Shown: in pieces, positions 21,666 to 31,487 of the stretch
Position numbering within the stretch: the first letter of the stretch is position 1
How the letters are laid out: each line of letters begins with the position of its first letter
Source of the DNA: Bremia lactucae
Taxonomy: Eukaryota > Oomycota > Peronosporomycetes > Peronosporales > Peronosporaceae
Assembly: GCF_004359215.1 (NCBI RefSeq)
Contig: NW_027152021.1
Location: forward strand, 177,969-241,968
Direction: 5' to 3'
Length of the DNA stretch: 64,000 bases
Made by a program: the position numbers and the translations under genes
Notes under the pieces: model-generated
Databases searched by the model: none
Told to the model about the DNA's origin: nothing
Seen by the model: only the letters and a program-made list of their open reading frames with translations

Positions 21666-23953
21666 TTTAAGACTGATACACATTCAATATAATTAAATAT
21701 AATTCATGTTTATAAATAATTGGATGCCATGTCTGTAGTATCCCTACATAAATGGGAAGCGTAATTATTCTAAATACCTCGGATCGCAGAAGATGTCCGG
21801 CCGACACGTCATCCACTACAATGCAAATACACCTAACTGCATCACATACTCAAGGTTATCTCCCTATGCGAACATCACCCGAGTGACAGATCAATTACTT
21901 TTACACAAATTGGTTGACCTTTTCGTTAAAAAACATCCATATCTCATTTGGCATGAGACTGTTTTAATTTCTGAATGAGTTCTAAAGGGCGTCTCTTACA
22001 TTGAGAATCACGAGATGTCATCAGCTCGTCTTGGACTTCCGTTGATCATCTCATAATCCTAGGCTGATGGCGTAGCGAGGTAATCTTTATAGTGCTTGTA
22101 CGAGCTTGGCGTTTCTAACAGTCATACAGGTGAATACCGACGCTATCCATATGTATTCGTGGAAGTAAGGGCGGAATCGAAGATGTTTTGTTTGTCTGGC
22201 ACCACATCTGAAATATGGTATGTCATCTGTTACGCATTAAAAAGCGTGATTTGGCGTCCGAAGCATTATGGAGGCCCTCGTTGGCGTGAACGGCGTGCGC
22301 CTGTTGCATTAAAATCACTTGGCATGTTGCTGCAGCATTATCCGTTGTTTGTTTACCACTCACTTCTCATTTGGGGAATGTCTGAGCAAGTCATGCTTTT
22401 ATTGGTATGGTAATTGCTATCGGTCCTACTTTCTCATCGTCTGATCCCTCTACACCTCTTCACCCGCGTCCTGGGCCTGGGCTTCCTGCTTTAAGTTAAG
22501 CAGGTGCATCGCGGCGATATTGGCGCCGTAGTAGGCTGAACACTGGCCGTGATATCACATGGTCTTGATGCTCTCCCGTATAGTACACCGTTATTTTGTC
22601 GCCGGTCTTGGTGGCGAATTGTAATTCGATAGATATTACAAACCTTCGTCGCCGCGCACTTTCGCATATTTTTTGGTGGGGGTGCAGGAGTGGGAGATGA
22701 GTCGTGCGTTCCCCCATCATACGCAGTCACGTACATTTGGTGCCTCCCGCTGTCTTTATCGTGCAGCGGGACCGTGGGACCCGCTTCTGTTGTATTGTAT
22801 GCACAAACGCCCCCCATTACTGACACGCCACCGTTCTTTGCACGATGGGCCGGCCTGTAAACATATCAATATCGTATCTCGTCAGTTGCAGACGGCAGGT
22901 GCGGAACCTGCTCTGACATCCTTGTGCCCCCCCACAGAACAGGCCGATTCTTCATACCTGTTTTGCAAAGTTCTGGCTCTCGGTGATGTCACAATGAACG
23001 ACGCAGCCGCACTTATCTCCCCCGACCCCTCTATGTTCACAGATATATTGCCGGGGTTCTTCATCTTTTCAAACATTTGGATGTCGGTAGACTGCACGAC
23101 TTGCTGGCCACCGCCACATTTTCGATCAGACATTTCCTAGTTCCTGGAATGGCCTTTTCCTCGTCGAGGTGACCCTGGGTGAGGTCGGTCATTTTGTCTA
23201 ACTCTTCTTCGCCACCTCCTTCCATGCCTTCATCTTGGTTATGGTCGACGTAGCCGTTTTTGACCTTGTTGTCGTTGCCGCCGGCGTCGTCATCGTTTTT
23301 CCGGATTTGTCCATCATGAAATTGACTTGGTTCCTAAAACCAAATACTGTGTGCCCTGGCCGCCCGAATGGTCGCGTACCCGCTGCGCCTCAGCCTCTTG
23401 GCGTACTTCTTTTTATGTGTCACTGTTCGCAGTGCAACACAAATTGTACTTACTTTATTATCATTTAGTGTGTAGCCCTTACTTTGGTTTGTGTGTTGAC
23501 CTAAATTTTTGTGAAGCATATTGGAGTGTTTATTGTTTTATAATTTTATCTAATTTTCTACCACGGAGGTGGCAGCTCCGCACCACGTGGCCCTTGTCCT
23601 TGTCTGCTATAGAAACGGGCACCCTATGCTTCCAGCTATCCAATTTATTAAAATGACATTATTAATAAGGGAATTCGTACATTTGTGGATTTATACAATT
23701 TAAGAATATTAAAAGACCATATATAAAATTCTTTCTAAGGCATTTAATTTATAATCAAAATTTCTCAAACTTACCTAAGATAAATTTCCGCCACCAAAGT
23801 CGAGTTGACGCAAATAATTAATTTAAGAATTAGAACGTTAGTCGATAACTTGTTTACAGCAGTATTTGTGGTGCAATGATTGCACCACGTCAAGTATTGT
23901 TAGCTCGTTCAATTGCTGGTCCTGCTTTCAACAAACTCGAGAGATAGGCAGAT
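21666..23953. other. Unassigned region between MULE relic and gene island
   Basis: Several medium open frames overlap on both strands: 22673-23140 (+, 155 codons), 22826-22491 (-, 111) and 23133-22882 (-, 83). None shows a domain that I recognise, and a coding strand cannot be chosen. The minus strand at 23330-23140 is Lys/Asp/Glu-rich (e.g. DEGMEGGGEEELDKM), which suggests an old protein. AT-rich from 23640 to 23880. Confidence 0.35.
23318..23365 (+). mobile_element. Scrap of Ty3/gypsy reverse transcriptase
   Basis: CATGAAATTGACTTGGTTCC and the bases after it match the start of RT in family Y (59172-59210; HEIDLVPGTKYC). Only about 45 bases are alike. Confidence 0.5.
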
Positions 23954-24726
23954 ATGGTGACCACGAAGCGACTGAATTTAGAAAATTCACGCGACGGCGA
24001 TGAAAGCCTTTCAGTTTCGTCTTCAGATGGCGAGCACGAACAGCATCTAACGACAGAAACAGCTGGGCAGAAGGAGGTCTCCAGCTCCGACGAGGAATCT
24101 GACGAGTACGGTACACTGTGTATTTCCCATTTCTGGCCGCATCTAGCAAACAGCACTAAGCATGTCGTTCATAGAGAATTTCAGATTCCGCCAGGGTTTG
24201 AGATCATTCGAGGCAGCGGCGCCGTGACACGCGAGGCTGTGTTTCACAATGACCAGGAGCTCTGGTTCTTTAAGCTTCCTAAAAATGTGCGTCGTGTTGC
24301 ACTTTTTAACGTAAAAATTGGCTAAACGCTAAGCTTTGACTATTAAAGCTTGACGCGTCGGTGCTCGCCAACGTAAAGATCAAAGTGGATGAAGATAACG
24401 TAGCGGCTACGCCCGGCAAGGTAATTGCCAAGGTGACCGCAGAAGAGGGCAATAAAAAGTATGTGCTTTTGAACGAGGATCGAATGCTGACGGACCAGCT
24501 CGTTAACGCGCTGCCGCTCGCCTTGGACCGAGCACGCTTCGTGCTGGGCAAACCATTTTCACGCTGCTTTTCGCTTGTCGATGACTACGTGAACTCCGTG
24601 TCTTCCCCCGAAGCGACAAACAAAGTGGCTGTCGAAGCTTCACCAGTCGTTGAAAAGCTCAAGATAAAACGCTTGATTGGCAAGCATGAAAAGCCACACA
24701 AGTCGAAAAAAGCAAAACATAAATAG
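23954..24726 (+). CDS. RPA34-like RNA polymerase I subunit candidate, 2 exons
   Basis: Proposed exons are 23954-24310 and 24349-24726, joined by a very short 38-bp intron (GTAAAA...TTAAAG) that keeps phase and skips the stop at 24323. The protein would be about 244 residues: an acidic Ser/Glu N-terminus, a middle with FQIPPGFEIIRGSGA, QELWFFKLPKNV and MLTDQLVNALPL, and a Lys-rich tail. That order (acidic start, LW..LP motif, basic tail) resembles yeast Rpa34 and human CD3EAP, subunits of the Pol I TFIIF-like module. Similarity is faint, so the name is tentative. If no intron exists, the gene would be frameshifted. It converges with AP-3 delta, with 70 bp between stops. Confidence 0.5.
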
Positions 24727-24796
24727 TAAAAACTTTGTGACGAAACCAATGATATACAATTTATAAGATTTATCAAGCAATAGCAAAACTGTCCGT

Positions 24797-27700
24797 CTAA
24801 AACAGCAAAAGGGGCTCCGCTGGTCGTGCTAATGGTGCACCGTCCCGTTTGGAGCTTTTGCGCTCCTTGCCGTTTTTGATTTTTTTTTTCATCTCGCCAT
24901 TCTTTTCAGTTTTACTCGAGCTGCTATTCTTGTGACTGCGGCTTTTTGTACCCGACGAGCTTCGATGATGAGGTCGGCTCTTATGCGATTCCTGCTCGCC
25001 CTCGCTTAGCAAAGTTTGACGACGCGATGCATATTTAGATTTCTCTACAATAACATCTTTCTTCTTTCTCTTCTTAGTACTGTGTTCGTCTCGTGAAGCT
25101 TTCTTGTGTTTGTAGCTCGATTTCTTTGATTTTATCTCGTCCTCAACCGACGTCATGGACGGCGTCTGACGATGAATCCACTGGTCTGTACGAACCTTTT
25201 CATCTTGACCAAGTGGTATACTCAAATCAACAGCAGACAAGTCAATTTCCTGCAGCGTATTAAGAAGCAGGCGACAATTCAATTAAAAGCTTAATGCAGC
25301 TAATTACAAAACATACCTCCTCATCTATTAAGCCGAACTTCTTCCGAGTACCGCGGTTATCTTCGTCACTTGAACGAGCACCATCAGGCATCAAATCGTC
25401 TTCTAAAATATCACGAGATTTTGCTTTCTATTAGCATATGAAAAACAAATTGTAAGCTACAACTACCATCAGATGACTCTAAATTCGTAACCAAGAGCAT
25501 TGCACCTTCGCTGCCTTCCTTCTTTTTCCGTTTGAGCTTGCGCTTAATGCGCCCATCATACTTTCGAATTCCTGCACGCATTCAATAAAAACTTCTATCA
25601 CGTATCTTATATAACAGCAAGAGAGCAATATAAATGCTTACCATATTTTTTGTCGCATCACTCGAAGCCTGAGAGCCACTTAATAGATAGAAAGGGTCTT
25701 TACGCAATCGCTCTTGCTCACGTGCATCCTGACGCTGTTTTTGTTCCTTTTCCTTTTCTGTATCATCCGATTCCGACTCCGACTCGGACGACGAGCTATC
25801 GTGATGCCGACGACCATAACTAAGCTTTGTCCCAGGCTTTTGCTCACGTTCGCCATCACTAATGCCACTGTATCCTCCCCCGACTCCAGCGTATACCTGA
25901 CTAACAAACGACACCTCAAGTTCATTCTCCCCTGAAAACGCCGAAACTCCTCCATCGGATTCCAAAAATTTGGCTTCTGCAGAACTAATTGGCTCATCAA
26001 GATTTAAATCTCCCGGAAGCGGTACCTTTCGCTGGGCTCTATTACCAACAGGCGCAAGTCGTTCTGTAAAGTACGAGTTTAAGATATCCACACGCTTGGC
26101 TGGATCCAGATACGTGGTACCATTAAATGCACGCTCAGTGCGTTCTTGAGCCGTCAGTGCTCCAAGTCCGATGCCCAAAGCAAGCAAGATTTGCTGTAAA
26201 CACACTGCACGTTCTTGTACTTCGATATACTCACTACGAACAAACGCAGGAAGGCACTCCATAATTGTAGTCGCAATTCGCTCAACCGTATCGTCATCTG
26301 CACGCTCAGCCGTCGCTGTGAGAATCTTGAGCAAGGCTTGAATAAATACGGTTTGAACAAGACCCGGAAGCCTCGTCGAACATGGCTCTAGCATTTTATC
26401 AACAAGGTCTTCAAGTCTTTGAAGCTTTTCCTCTTCCGTCTCCCGCTCATCCTCGTCGTCCTCTTCCTCCTCGTCGTCTTCATCCACATCTTCTAGAAAT
26501 TCCATGACATATTCCCCAGTGATCCAAGCTGCTGCATAATACACTTCTTCGAGAGTGCTAGCTCCAGGACCCCCAAGCGCCTCCTTTTCCATCAGCAACT
26601 CCATCATATTATCAACCGTGACGCTACGCACACTTTTCACCCGTACGGAAATGTCAATAAGTTGACGGGCTACTTCGACACCATGCGACCGCTTTGCCAG
26701 CTCATTCTTCATCCCTTTTGATTTTGAATCTTCTGAGCTCAAGTCAAGCGCACTTCCGGACGAGAAAAGCAGCGATGATAGAGAGGCGTCAACCGATACT
26801 GCAGTATTTCCTGGCACACGAGCGAGCTGAACCAGCACGTGAACATACCAATCAAAGTCGTGAATATTTGCATACTTGTTGACTGAACACACGTGTAGAA
26901 TGTGCGTAATAAGTTCGTGGCGATACGCTCCATCAGCACTGAGGGTCTGCCGCATCAGTTCACGTATAATCAGCGCCGCGTTATCCGGATTGACCATCCC
27001 TGACAGCAACTCGAGCGCTCGTATCCGGATCGTCATATCATCAAGAGCCAGACATTTCACAATGAGCTCTTGGTGCTCAGTCACGACATACGGATGAGAT
27101 TTCATGAGATTACTAAGACCAACGAGGCCCAAGTAACGTAAATTCTGATCTTGATCTTCGATGTAGCGACGCAAATGCTCCGTACACAATTGAACAACCG
27201 CTGCAACGTTGCGAGGCTGGGATCCATCGTTTTTCTTGGTATACAACAAGGCAGTTGTGACGGTACTAATGCATTCGTACAGCAGCGACTTGGCCGGAGT
27301 GTTTTGAATGACCGTTGCGAGCGGGTCGAGTAATTTACGCGCCAATCGCGGCTCTTCTGGCACTAAACTTGCAAGCAATTTTACGACTTTAATAAGCATC
27401 CAATTATTGGACGATGTCGTGAGTAGACGAAAGAATTGAGGGGCTAAGCCCAAGTAATTCTTGGGTTTTTTATTCGCGAGCTCGCAGATGACGTTCACCG
27501 CGCACGACACGACAGTCACGTCAGGTTCCTCCATTCTTTCTTTTAATAAATCAAATGACAGTCGCAATCCTTGGGGGTATCGCAGAAACATTTTGTACAG
27601 CACTAGAGTAGCTTTCTTGCGAATATACGGCTTCGGAGCGCTCATCATCGCTAGCACATCGCCTAGTAAGTCTCGTGCCAAGTCAGTCGTTACAATGTTC

Positions 27701-28071
27701 GCCAGTACATTAATGGCGAGACCCACTTCGTACTCGCTGGTACTGCCAAACTCTTTCTTTAGTAGATTCGTACACAGAAGCACGACGTCCGTCGACTGTG
27801 TGAAGCTTTGGCACGCGGCATTGTAGCCAATGCGTTTGTGAGCAAATCGCTCGTAGCTCATGACCTCAACGACGTGAAAGGCAGCCCAGCACATATCGTA
27901 GCCCAACATGTGCAGGTACGTGAGCTTCCGGACAGCCTGTGCCTTTATGAAGGGATCCGTATTGCGTAACTCGGCCTTGATCTCCTGCAGCGCTTGGGAG
28001 ATATACACCGTCACATCGCCCTTGGTCGAGCGAATTCCCTTAACCAGGTCCTGTAAATTCTTTTCAAACAT
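24797..28071 (-). CDS. AP3D1: AP-3 complex subunit delta, 4 exons
   Basis: Large adaptin of the AP-3 coat, which sorts cargo from Golgi/endosomes to lysosome-like vacuoles. Exons by my reading: 28071-25642, 25560-25467, 25402-25317, 25249-24797; about 1020 residues. The N-terminus (MFEKNLQDLVKGIRS, KLTYLHMLGYDMCWAAFHVV, KPYIRKKATLVLYKMF, AVNVICELANKKPKNYL, SNNWMLIKVVKLL) is delta-specific adaptin HEAT-repeat sequence. A Glu/Asp run is at residues 510-535. The hinge ends in Lys/Ser-rich sequence and no ear domain is seen, as in short delta forms. Introns 2 and 3 are clean GT-AG; for intron 1 (25641-25561) only the AAG acceptor keeps the frame. It starts 256 bp downstream of the YOS1 stop on the same strand. 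Confidence 0.93.
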
Positions 28072-28152
28072 GACGGGCGATGCAGGTGATAAGCAGCGGC
28101 AAGGAAGGCTGCAAACAAGAGCTGTAGAGAGGACGGCGGGAGAATTAAACCC

Positions 28153-28199
28153 GGGTCAAATATCCCATTTGCTTTTTGTCAGCAAATGGGTTTTGACCC
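28153..28199. repeat. Imperfect hairpin upstream of AP-3 delta
   Basis: GGGTCAAA (28153-28160) pairs with TTTGACCC (28192-28199), and CCCATTTGCT (28164-28173) with AGCAAATGGG (28181-28190); the loop is 7 bases and the bulge 3 against 1. It lies 82 bp before the AP-3 delta ATG, between it and YOS1. Could be a transcription/termination signal or a tiny fold-back insertion. Confidence 0.8.
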
Positions 28200-28326
28200 A
28201 AAATCTTATGTAGCGCTTTTTCAGTAGATGCTAGGTAAAATGTAATGAATCAATTCGACAAACGCTTGAAAGAACGCTTTTGCTACTGTTGTATTAATGT
28301 AATGTTGCTAAGATTGGCAAGGGCTT

Positions 28327-28726
28327 TTAACCCATGACCAGCTCCAGTAAAATCATCAGCGTGTTAATGATCATGAGCGGAACTGCAACAGACGTGAAAG
28401 GATTCATGTTAGAAAACGTAAAACGATCAACTTTGAAAATGTTGCTCCATTTAAACTAGTAGATGCGACGCATTATGACCTCACAGCAAGACGTACATCG
28501 CAAATACTGCACTGCAATAAGAAAACCCACGATTTGATTCTTTATCGTCATGCCCTGCGACGAGTCCACCTTGTGCCAGCCATCTGCAGCCTCAACATCA
28601 GTAAAAAGACCACACACCGAGCACGACAATGGACGTACGCGAGCGCAGAAAACGCTTCTCGTGCAGGATACAGACGGCATTAGTGAGCAATAGGCTCGTC
28701 AGCACGAAGTTCCACAGCACGCCCAT
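28327..28726 (-). CDS. YOS1: YOS1/IER3IP1 family ER-Golgi protein, 3 exons
   Basis: Exons 28726-28639, 28583-28497 and 28382-28327 join to 76 codons plus stop. All introns are GTACGT...GCAG and phase 1. The protein starts MGVLWNFVLTSLLLTNAVCI, continues LHEKRFLRSHGWH, then a middle loop with IKNQIVGFLIAVQYLRFP and a C-terminal membrane segment LMIINTLMILLELVMG. This matches Yos1/IER3IP1 (about 80 residues, two membrane segments, LHE-RFL motif), which works with Yip1-Yif1 in ER-to-Golgi vesicle transport. Divergent from the cyclotransferase gene with 77 bp between start codons. Confidence 0.92.
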
Positions 28727-28803
28727 ACTGCAGACGCAATACGATGAATGTCAAGTACATTTTTTTGGGTACATTCAGGTGTCATCAATTTTAGTTTTAC
28801 GTG
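28727..28803. promoter_or_regulatory. Shared divergent promoter, YOS1 / glutaminyl cyclase
   Basis: Only 77 bp separate the two ATGs, so both promoters and both 5' leaders must fit here. It includes GTGTCATCAATTTTAG (about 28781-28796), loosely like the oomycete initiator-type TCAnT core. Assignment is inferential. Confidence 0.5.
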
Positions 28804-29823
28804 ATGGCTGGAAATCAGGTCAAGGGGCACCTTAAACGCCGCGATGGATGGACTACATTAGCCGCAGATGGAAAGTCCCATGCAACAATAAAAAAAATAA
28901 GCCAGAAAAAGGTTAGAATGTTGCCGCGTTTGCTCGTACGCGCAGGCGTGATTGGTTTCATAGTAGCAATTGTGACGTTGCTAATTAAGCGACAACAAGA
29001 AAACACTCAACCACCAAGTCCTCATAAAGAAGCACGACTTGAAAGTAGTGCTCCAAGGCAAACTGCTGTTAAACCAACAGTACAAATTCTTGGGAAATAT
29101 CCACATGATACCACGGCGTTTACACAGGGGTTCACAATTTTGAATCGCGGGTCTGCTACGTTTTTCGTCGAGTCGACTGGATTGTATGGGCAGTCAGCTT
29201 TGCGTCTTGTGGCTCCCGATACTGGCAAAGTACTGAAGCAATTTAAGCTTCCAGAGAACCTCTTTGGAGAGGGCGTAACTTTTGGTTCAAAGGATGAACT
29301 GGTCATGCTAACGTGGAAGAGCAAGACGGGCCTTGTTTTCGACTTGCAGAAGAATGAAGATGGCAAGACAGACGGCTTTATTCTCAAGCGCGAATTCACT
29401 TTCGATACAACAACTAGTGAAGGCTGGGGCATCACTTTTGACGGCGAAAATTACGTTGTCTCAGACGGCTCCTGGACACTCATATTCTGGGATCCCATGA
29501 CAATGAAAGAGGTCCGGCGCATCGACGTTACAACCCGTAGCGGAGTACAGAAGATTGCTCATATTAATGAGCTAGAGTATGCAAAAGGATTCATTTACGC
29601 AAATGTGTGGTACCAACCGTACATTGTAAAGATCGATCCTGTTACGGGCATTGTCATCACCGTGTTTAACCTGTCCAACGTGATTGCTGACGCCGGCGTG
29701 GACGTGAATGCTGGTGCCGTGCTCAATGGAATCATTTACAACGAAGTCGAGGATGTGTTCTACATTACTGGAAAACTATGGAAAAATGTCTACAAGGTGC
29801 ATTTAATCGATTCCGGGCAATAA
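28804..29823 (+). CDS. Glutaminyl-peptide cyclotransferase (plant/bacterial beta-propeller type), membrane-anchored
   Basis: Single exon, 339 residues from the ATG at 28804 (an in-frame GTG precedes it). Residues about 43-61 are a membrane segment after a basic stretch (KKISQKKVRML), so a type II signal anchor is likely, placing the enzyme in the secretory lumen. From residue 90 the protein is of the glutamine cyclotransferase family that turns N-terminal Gln into pyroglutamate: FTQGFTI, ESTGLYGQSALR, FGEGVTF, LVFDLQKN, EGWGITFDGENYVVSDGS, HINELEYAKGFIYANVWY and LNGIIYN are the blade motifs of the five-bladed propeller. The NELE(Y/W) motif is intact. It converges on LSm7 (77 bp between stops). 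Confidence 0.93.
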   Translation: MAGNQVKGHLKRRDGWTTLAADGKSHATIKKISQKKVRMLPRLLVRAGVIGFIVAIVTLLIKRQQENTQPPSPHKEARLESSAPRQTAVKPTVQILGKYPHDTTAFTQGFTILNRGSATFFVESTGLYGQSALRLVAPDTGKVLKQFKLPENLFGEGVTFGSKDELVMLTWKSKTGLVFDLQKNEDGKTDGFILKREFTFDTTTSEGWGITFDGENYVVSDGSWTLIFWDPMTMKEVRRIDVTTRSGVQKIAHINELEYAKGFIYANVWYQPYIVKIDPVTGIVITVFNLSNVIADAGVDVNAGAVLNGIIYNEVEDVFYITGKLWKNVYKVHLIDSGQ

Positions 29824-29900
29824 GCTCATCGCAAGCATACATTATAGCAGTAAAGTAAACAGAACGTGAAATAGTAAGTTTTTTAGATAAATCTTCTTTT

Positions 29901-30221
29901 TCATCCTTCCTGCTGCAAGAATGGGTTGGGGATCTCAGCTGTGCCATCTACGGGAGAAACAAGCATCACGGATGTGCCTCTGCATACCACAAGCCCCACC
30001 TTACGCGATGTGTCCGTAATTCGATACTCATCGTTCGGATCACGCAAGTACTCGACGCAGTCGTCCAGCACCAGATTCACCAGTTGGTCGTATCCCTTGA
30101 GTGCACCCGTCACCTCGCGTCCGCCGTGGAATTTGACGCGCACTTCTTGGTCAATATACTTGGATAGATCTAGGATTGGATCTTTGCGACTGCTGCCGCT
30201 GCCAAACCCATTTGCAGCCAT
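29901..30221 (-). CDS. LSM7: U6 snRNA-associated Sm-like protein LSm7
   Basis: 106 residues, no intron. Sm1 motif: YIDQEVRVKFHGGREVTGAL with KGYDQLVNLVLDDCVEYL; Sm2: RKVGLVVCRGTSVMLVSP. Length and the insertion before Sm2 (RDPNDEYRITD) are those of LSm7, a subunit of the Lsm2-8 ring on U6 RNA and of the Lsm1-7 ring in mRNA decay. Divergent from COMMD2 with 104 bp between ATGs. Confidence 0.93.
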   Translation of the reverse strand: MAANGFGSGSSRKDPILDLSKYIDQEVRVKFHGGREVTGALKGYDQLVNLVLDDCVEYLRDPNDEYRITDTSRKVGLVVCRGTSVMLVSPVDGTAEIPNPFLQQEG

Positions 30222-30325
30222 TTTGTTGTCCGCAAAAAAAATGACATGTCCCTGTCAACTGAGCCTTCCATTGGTCTAAAACAATTAGTGCATTTGTAGT
30301 ATCAGACCGAATAAGACATTCCCAA
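30222..30325. promoter_or_regulatory. Shared divergent promoter, LSm7 / COMMD2
   Basis: 104 bp between the two start codons. GACATTCCCAAATG at 30314-30328 overlaps the COMMD2 start and resembles the oomycete initiator plus flanking element (TCATTCC, CAWTTT) in part. An A run lies at 30234-30241. Confidence 0.45.
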
Positions 30326-31306
30326 ATGTACACGAAAAGAAGTTTCACCGCGGACGAGCGTGTGTTGGAGGCCGTGGCGCAGACCAACACACTTTCAGCC
30401 GATCGTCAGTATAGCTAATGCAATGAGAAGTTTTATCAAAAAGAATTATTGCTTGACGCGTGGATGCAGATTTTGAAGAGCTGTGTCACTTGGCGGTGAG
30501 ACTCTTTGCTGCCGACAAGCAGAGCAAGCGAAGGCTGACGCGCACGGCATGTGGGTGGTATTTATACATTGTTTCAATCTGCTATGTGTTTTAATCCGAT
30601 ACGATGTTGTCATCGCTGTACTCTGAAGCGGCGTCAGGATGGAAAGTGGACAAGATGGAGCAGGTGGTGCTTGCAGTCGCAAAGATCCTCATGGACAGTG
30701 CAAGGGTGTGTGACGATGATTTAAGCTGACTTTGCGGACACTGATGGCTGGTGTGCTGTGATTTTGTAGGCAGGTATGACTGCATATGCTTTTCGATTGC
30801 ATCTAAAGGGTATGACGATGTCGGAGCAGCACATTGAAGTCTTCGCACATGTATGCGGTTTCGTGTACTTATTCGCAATTGACGTTCGGGCACCAATTCA
30901 AAACTCACATTCGCGCAATTTGCAGTTATATGAAGTCCATATGGAAAATATTCGAAAGATTGTCTCGCGGAGAAGTGGCTCAAGTATCCCGCACTATCTT
31001 AATTTGGAGTGGCGCGTCGACCTCGAGGTACAGTGAAAGTTGCATCCTGCCTGCAATAAGTTTATTTGTAATGTCGATGAATTACGACAGCTCGGTACTC
31101 GATTTCAACGATATAATCCAAAGCCTATAGTGACGCTTCGCCTAGACACAGCTACCCAGGCTAGCAGTTGTGTCAAACCGCAGGTTCAAACTACTTGTTT
31201 TCGTGTAGATTATGATGGACTTAAGCTTTTGCAGCGCCAGCTTGAAAATGCGTTAAAAGAAGTCGATTCTGTACACTGCAGCCGAATTCAACGATATATG
31301 CAATAG
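30326..31306 (+). CDS. COMMD2: COMM domain-containing protein 2, 6 exons
   Basis: Exons by my reading: 30326-30404, 30470-30550, 30629-30705, 30770-30850, 30926-31027, 31091-31306; 211 residues, near the usual 199. All junctions are GT-AG and frames close. The C-terminal COMM domain shows SIPHYLNLEWRVDLE, PKPIVTLRLDT and GLKLLQRQLENALKEVDSVH, the pattern of COMMD2. The N-terminal helical domain includes FEELCHLAVRLFAADKQSK. COMMD proteins form a ten-member ring in the Commander complex that recycles membrane proteins from endosomes. The first two exon boundaries are less sure than the last four. It converges with the phosducin-like gene. Confidence 0.88.
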
Positions 31307-31487
31307 TCTTTCAAATTTATACTTTTATATTTACCTGCTGCTCCTAAATCTTTATTCAATTGTAAAGGTACAATTGCAATTAAACCAGTATTTCATCGTG
31401 TCGTAGTAAAAGAAGATGGCATCTACTTAAGCTTAATAACTAGCAGAGGCGCACAAAGAGTCAGCAAACGTCTATGTTACAGTAAAA

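Noticed and set aside
25714..25935. Plus-strand frames opposite AP-3 delta
   Set aside because: Antisense shadows of a well supported adaptin gene.
28801..28803. GTG as start of the glutaminyl cyclase
   Set aside because: An ATG follows immediately in frame; eukaryotic initiation at ATG 28804 is more likely.
30591..30983. Minus-strand 130-codon frame
   Set aside because: It lies opposite COMMD2 exons 3-5 and has no family resemblance; the plus strand splices to a known protein.
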